In this document: positions 58,144-64,000 of the stretch, one piece after another
Position numbering within the stretch: the first letter of the stretch is position 1
How the letters are laid out: every line of letters starts with the position of its first letter
Source of the DNA: Ehretia macrophylla
Lineage: Eukaryota; Streptophyta; Magnoliopsida; Boraginales; Ehretiaceae
DNA: 64,000 nt
Direction of reading: 5' to 3'
Assembly: GCA_037974665.1 (NCBI GenBank)
Contig: CM075773.1
Span: 30,762,853 to 30,826,852, forward strand
Position numbers and translations under genes: made by a program
Notes under the pieces: generated by a model
Seen by the model: the letters and a program-made list of their open reading frames with translations, nothing else
What the model was told of the DNA's origin: nothing
Database searches by the model: none

Positions 58144-61100
58144 TGTCACGCCCCAACCCGACCTATAGAGGTTAGACTAGGGTGTGATCTAAACATTCAA
58201 GTCTTTTCACGTACTTAATTGTTCATGAAGGTTTAATACTTAATGTTTAGCCTAAACTCCACAAATTCTCCGGAAAACCGACAGTATAACGACTGTAATT
58301 GGGCTCTTTAGTTTGACCTAATTCTCTAAACGCCTCAACATTTCCAATCTCAATTTCATTTCCAACTAAGATTACTATTTATCACCCATTGAAACGCCTA
58401 CTAGTTATCTCAAAGTCTTGTTTGATTAACAACCTAGCATGATAACTCTGTCTCGTTTGTTTTGTTAACCCTTGTTACAAAAGTACCTGTAGATCTTAGC
58501 TTAAGAATGAGTACCTGCTTAAGATTGGATAGATTCATTTTACTTAATCCTTTACCTGGTACTTCATAAGCCTGTGATAGATACTAACTAGTAGAGATAG
58601 CAAAAACGACCATAAGAGTGTCTAACTAGTTATGATCAGTACAAACCAAAATTAGACCCCTAATTACAACGGGGGTCGTTTACAATATAACAACGAGCAA
58701 AATAAGAAATAGTATTCAAGCAACATATCGTTCACAAAATGGCCATAGTCAAGTAAGGCACGTAGGGCAAGCAATCATTCCAAGGAATCATCGTTAGGCA
58801 CGTTATCCTCGGGTACCTGTTCCTGGTCTTCTTCACCTGAGATGATAAAAGAGGGTGAGTCCTTATGAACTCAGCGAGGGGGGAGCGAGAAATAAGTTTT
58901 GAAACTCATTTTCCGGTTCAACTTATGAAAACCCTTTTTGCAAGCATGACATATATCACAAGTAAGTACATAATGTAATGTAAAAGTCCCGAGGTCCTCT
59001 AGCAACCAAGCGAAAGTACTTATACACATAGTGAAAAGGATACAGTGAGCATTTGCTCTCAGATCATTTTCAGTATCAGTTGTTGCGACCGACTTCAAAT
59101 CATCCCCTTATCAGGCCAAATGGGTGTACTCCGGATGTACCCCGAAATCCTACAACCCAACTCTCCGAGGAAGTCTAGCCCCCAAACGAGAGAGGGAATT
59201 GGACAATGGTAGTCACGGTTGCACCGGCAAGCCCGATGCCGCTCGGTGTGCGTGAACGCTACCACACTAGAATTAAAGGTTGCAACCTTGTATGCAATGC
59301 ACATTTATGACATTTAATATAACACATTGGGAGGACAACAAAGTAGGTTTCCTCCGAGCAGTCATAAAATTGCACATTGACAAGTAAACACGCGAGGCAT
59401 GATATGTCAGGTAATTTCACTTATAAAGCACATGGAGTTATATGAATATTAAACGGGGAGTCATGTAACGCATGTAAATCAAGTCATATAACTCATTTCG
59501 AAGTTCACGTAATCAAATAATAAGGTCATACAACATGCAACGACGTTTACGTGGGACCGGGTGCAAGAAAGGCCTACTTGTCAACATGTAATCATCGGAA
59601 CCACATTTAGGGCTATAAGGGCAACTACGGGCAGCCTACTAATCATATAATTAAACACAATATCCATAGGATCAACACTTAGCGAGTTTTCCTAGTCACT
59701 AGGGTTTCAATTCATGCTTACCCGTGCGATTAAGCCCCTAGTTGTCACGTAATTAAACTCAAGCCATGCATCGATTAATTAAAACACCCTCAAGCATTCA
59801 AAACAGTCCACATAACATCCAAGTGCCACAATCCCAAGCATTTAATATAACAAGAGAAGTTACAATAATTTTCAAAGCAGATCACTAGATGAACACCTCA
59901 CTGCAATGGTCTGCTTTCTCACAATCATTGAGATAAGAAAACAATCTCCAATTCCAGTGAACAAAATTTCAAATTAAATCTTAAGAAGTGAACTAAATTC
60001 AGAAACAAACCTCGCATCATTTGGAGTTCGGGTTCAACAGTTATAGCCAAAACCGTGAGACTACGCAAAACTGTCTAGATTTGCACACATTTCAATACGT
60101 GTCGTTTTTGAGGACCTTAGGGTCAGATTTAGCCTTAGTCTATTTCTGACAAAAATGTCCATAACTGAAAAATATAGAAGAATACCAAATTTCATGCCTT
60201 TTAAACATCATTTACTCAGCCAAAACCTGTTCGTTCTACAAGGACAGTGAATCTGCCAAAACCTGCTTCATTTTCCAGATTTTCCAGATTTGGACACCTT
60301 TTGATGTTTTGCCATTTTGGAGACCTTAGAGTAAAAATTAGCTTTGTCCTATTTCTATGAAAAATTCTCAGAACTGGAAAAACTAGTCACCTACCAATTT
60401 TCACACATTTTCAACATCATTTACCTGGTAAAAATTACTTCGTTCCAACAAGTCAGAAGACTGTCCATTTACGCGATTTCACCTATCTTCACATTCTAGC
60501 CAAATATCTTGCCATGCATGTTTACAAAAGCTCATGTACACACATATATCACAAGTACAGAGGTAAAAATAGACATTTAAATGCATGCATGTGGTTTTTG
60601 AAAGCTTTTCAAAAGAGTTCTAGCCCTCACCTTAGCAAGACAACAATGAAGATGCACAAAACTCTTGATGATTCACAAAGTCGTCCTTTTTCCTTGCTTA
60701 GCCGAGAGACAACTTGAGATTCTCTAATTCCTAGCTAAGTTACCATGTTCTTAGTATGTGCATGTGATTAGAACACAAAGAAAATGAAATGGAAGCTATC
60801 AACATACCTAAGGGCCGAATGAAGGTTCTAGGAGCTTATATGCATGTTTCTTTTGCTTCTAGCTTGCTTGGTTGAGTTCCTTGGTGGCTTGCATGTCTTG
60901 AAGAACCTTAGGATTATGAGCTTAAGCTATGGAGTCTACAATTGCAGCTCAGGCCGAGAGAGAGCGAGAAGGAATGAGAGAAAGAATGAAAGAAAATGAA
61001 GAGCTTGAAGAATTTTGATGCATGTGTCGGCCTAGGGCTTGCAAAATTCAGAATTTGTGTCTTCAAGGAGCATAATTTGAATCCTTAGCTTGGGAAATTG

Positions 61101-61685
61101 AGTGTGTTGAGAATGTGGAGCTTTGGTTTCAATTTTTTTTAATGCATTTTTGAAGTGATTTGTCATGAGCTTGTCATAGGATGTCTAGATTTAATTTTGA
61201 ATTATGCAAAGCAAGCACAAATGCAAGAGATGGTCGGCCAAGGCTTGCAAAATTCTGAATTTTTGTCATCTTTTGAGCATTATTTAATTGTGTGTTTGGG
61301 ATATGCAAAAGAATAAAGAATAAAAAATAAGAATGTCTAGCTTTTTGTGAGATTTTGTCTTCTAGTGAGTTAAATTAGCATTTTAATATTAGTTAGTGGA
61401 GTTTGTAGGATTAATTAATGATCTAGTGCTTCGTGTAAGATGCGTTCTTGATTAGCATGCGGGCATGCTTTCCTAGGTCTAGGGCACGCACTATGAGTTA
61501 AGGCAGAAACTACGAGACGAAAGCACAGTTTCCAAGTAAATGCATACAACCCTTAATGAATGCGCGTAATTCAATGCAAGGCACACGAAACGAAACGCGA
61601 CTCTTTAACCTAGGTCAAGGCAAGCAAATCTAAGTCAGGGCACATGAAACGGGGTATCGCATGCAAATCGAGGTCGGGCCTCACA
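58144..61685 (-). mobile_element. Solo LTR of the element 1 family, reversed
   Basis: 3542 bp with a perfect 5-bp target duplication, GCATT at 58139-58143 and 61686-61690, in a class B spacer. On the minus strand it runs from TGTGAGGCCCGACCTCG to GGGGCGTGACA and is closely similar to the element 1 LTRs. It carries the shared LTR block at about 58833-58885 and 59090-59265. No internal region and no gene is present; short open frames inside have no recognisable product. Confidence 0.93.
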
Positions 61686-62628
61686 GCATTACCGAAAGAC
61701 ATAATATCGACGCATTGTAGAACCCTCTAATGTTCCGCGAGTTGGGTTCTTATCCTTTTGACGGCTGACGACGAACGACCCAGGCCTAAAAAATAGCGCA
61801 AAACAAAGAAAAATGGCCCAAATTTGATGAAAATGTTTGATTTTGGGTACCAAAGATAGGCACAGCCGAGCAGATTTGCTGCCCCCGTCATAGAGCTCTC
61901 GGAGAGCTTTCCAACGGTATGCTGTGCGCCGTATAGCTCCTTACGGATCAAAAGTTATGGGCACTGGAGCGACGGAGACCTGGTCATATGCCCCAAGCGC
62001 TAAGTTTGCAGGCCCAGCCTCTACGCGTTACGAAGTTGTCTTGCCCAAGATGCCATTGGACTCGAGAATGTAAATGTGATGGATAAAGCATCTTGGCAAT
62101 GCAAAATGGGGAAAAAAATGAAAAGGGGGGTGCAACATGAGGACTTCCAGAGGGTCACCCATCCCAGTACTACTCTCGCCCAAGCATGCTAAAATTCAGA
62201 GTTCTACTGGGATTCGGTACATTAGTGCTGGTATTATCTCACCCATCATGCTGAGGGTGCAAAGCTCTTATGTGTTGATGGTTCACAGTCCCAGCCAAGA
62301 GAGACGGCCCATTCAAAAGGCGAATGGGCTTATCGATAGCCCATCTGCTTCAACAATGCTGCATTACCACAAGACGTGATATCGACGTGTTGTAAACCCC
62401 TCTAATGTTCCGTGAGTTGGGTTCTCGTCCTTTTCGAGGCTCACAACGAACGACCTGGGCCTAAAAAATCGCGTAAAACACAGAAAAGTGGCCCAAAACT
62501 GATGAAAACCATCGATTTTGGGTATCGAAAATAGGCGCAGCTGAGCAGGCATGCTACCCTTGTCGTAAAGCTCTCCAACTGTATCCTGTGCACCGTACAG
62601 CTCCTTACGGATCAAAAGTTATGGGCAC
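61686..62628 (-). repeat. 5S rDNA array, last class B unit in the window
   Basis: Rest of the spacer cut by the solo LTR, copy 45, and ~385 bp of the next spacer up to an LTR start. The gene is again of the B1 kind, so the four-unit pattern of the previous block has ended. Confidence 0.87.
62127..62244 (-). rRNA. 5S rRNA copy 45 (B1), diverged
   Basis: Has the short TTCCAGAGGG form and an AAATTC-like box A (GCATGCTAAAATTC). CATCCCAG beside box C and ATCTCACCC at the RNA 5' end are private. Confidence 0.83.
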
Positions 62629-64000
62629 TGTAACACCCCGATCCCTCTCAATACCGGGAGTTCTATCAATCAATCTAATCGCAACCCAATTCCAAACCCG
62701 AGCATAAAATTTTAGGGAAAACATACGAAGTCTCCCCTATTTCTAGGCAAAATGCAAAACCTGTGACAGCATATAAGTGGACCAGTACCGTGTCCAACCA
62801 TTTACAAATCCTCAAGGCCATCCGAGCCTCGGTTCTCAACAATTAAACACAATAAGTATATATACATTTCTAAGTACTCAGACTATTCTAACTCTTTCCT
62901 TTAGACAATACAATCATGCATTGAAGTTAACTATACTAATTGGATACATAAACTAGCTTATCATTCTACCTCAATTACCTAGTTAAATTTAAATTACATT
63001 CCTTTTAACAATAAATACATACAACACATGAAACATACATCTTTGCATCTTTGACAACTCAAGCCACATAGCACGCAAGGCAACTCTTCAAGCACGATCT
63101 ATCATATATCCACGAACTTTCCAACTAACATGATATTTCATGAAATGTGGTGGTGAGGAGTGAGTATACACAACACGTATACTCAGTGAGGGCGAGACAG
63201 ATATCGAGGTGGAGAAAAAGAAAGTCGTGCAATGCAAATAAGGCAGTTAAGCAATATAACTGACATGTAAGCAATCAATATAAACAATAAATACAATAAA
63301 CAAGTAATAAAAGCATTAACACAACCATTCAAAGCTATACCATACTCTGAAGGCTATGGTTCACTCATACGAGCAATCTACCATGCCATTCGATTCCACG
63401 AGCATTACATCAATCTCGAGCTTGATATTGACAACGATGACAATAAGCGCACAACCACCTTATAACTTCCACTGGGTGTACTCCGGATGTACCCCAACAC
63501 ATCTACAACCCAAATCTCCCAAGGCGGCACCCCTAGCGAGAATGGGAATAGGAAACGGAGCTAGAGCAACCAACCCGGCAGCCCGAGACTACCCAAAGAG
63601 GCCCATCACTCACGTGTCTGACACTTATGCAATGCAATACGAGATACAAGCAATAAACGAGCGATAGCACAAAAGTGCAGATTAGTGGCGATAAACGAGA
63701 TAACAAGCAATTACAATCAATAATAGCAATCAACTAACTTTTCAAGCATGATTATCATTAATATCAACAATAACATCGATCAAACAAGTAATAGCAGTTC
63801 AAACACGAAAACAACAAATATCACTTTTCAATCCCTAACTTCCAAAGGCAATTACGAGCAAACGAGCTATGGGATTAGGAAACCGATTTCACTACATTCA
63901 CCTAGGCACTACAAGTCCCATTTCTACGTCACGAAACCTCACTTTCCCAACCGAAGCCTGAAAGTCCACCTACTGCGTTCGAACTACAGCTATACTAACC
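62629..64000 (-). mobile_element. LTR of a further Ty3/gypsy-like family, cut by window end
   Basis: Begins TGTAACACCCCGATCCC, the reverse complement of a typical plant LTR end (GGGGTGTTACA), directly after spacer sequence ATGGGCAC. It contains the LTR block shared with the other families in reverse (ACTCAGTGAGGG near 63180, TACTCCGGATGTACC near 63478). Whether a whole element or a solo LTR follows cannot be seen. No gene is recognised in these 1.4 kb. Confidence 0.75.

Noticed and set aside
1-62628. 5S-derived SINE (SINE3-like) instead of 5S rDNA
   Set aside because: Copies are strictly tandem in one orientation with a constant spacer. There is no A-rich tail or target duplication per copy.
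63356-63667. 103-codon plus-strand open frame near the window end
   Set aside because: It overlaps the shared LTR block in reverse orientation and shows no recognisable domain.

Overview
This is nuclear DNA from a flowering plant. It shows a long tandem array of 5S ribosomal RNA genes and 5S-derived copies, all on the minus strand, broken up by plant Ty3/gypsy (Metaviridae) LTR retrotransposons of the chromovirus Tekay/Del type and their solo LTRs. I see no ordinary host protein-coding gene. The species cannot be named from the sequence.

The array unit is about 678 bp: a ~119-120 bp 5S region plus a ~558 bp spacer. I count 45 copies, two of them split by insertions. Unit length is nearly constant although units differ visibly, and many differences are C/T and G/A changes. 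Spacers carry an ATAAAGG- or ATAAGGG-like TATA element about 27 bp before the gene, a C at -1, T-runs just after the gene, and conserved palindromes.

Layout. 1-5666: class A units. 5667-20998: a broken Tekay-like element (plus strand) with ~3.57 kb LTRs, inserted in a 5S gene and itself carrying a 3461-bp solo LTR in gag. 20999-25237: the other part of the split gene, then an A-to-B spacer switch near 21.37 kb and class B units. 25238-29066: a 3829-bp solo LTR of another family. 29067-39758: class B units. 39759-49169: a second broken Tekay-like element (minus strand), in another 5S gene. 49170-58143: class B units. 58144-61685: minus-strand solo LTR of the first family. 61686-62628: one class B unit. 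62629-64000: the start of another minus-strand LTR running out of the window.

The most unusual signal is higher-order structure in the array. From about 21.7 to 39 kb diagnostic variants recur every five units (~3.38 kb), with a local two-unit duplication at 31.6-34.3 kb. From about 49.8 to 58 kb they recur every four units (~2.71 kb). A 5S variant with a shared change in box A and a one-base shortening has been amplified in the first of these regions. This resembles satellite DNA more than a homogenised, active 5S locus, so most copies are probably pseudogenes or silent. A few, best the copy at 918-1037, keep the three internal promoter boxes.

Terms used below: class A and class B are the two spacer types; B1 means a class B unit whose 5S has the shared shortened form, B2 a class B unit whose 5S has the longer form. 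All alignments and counts were made by eye.
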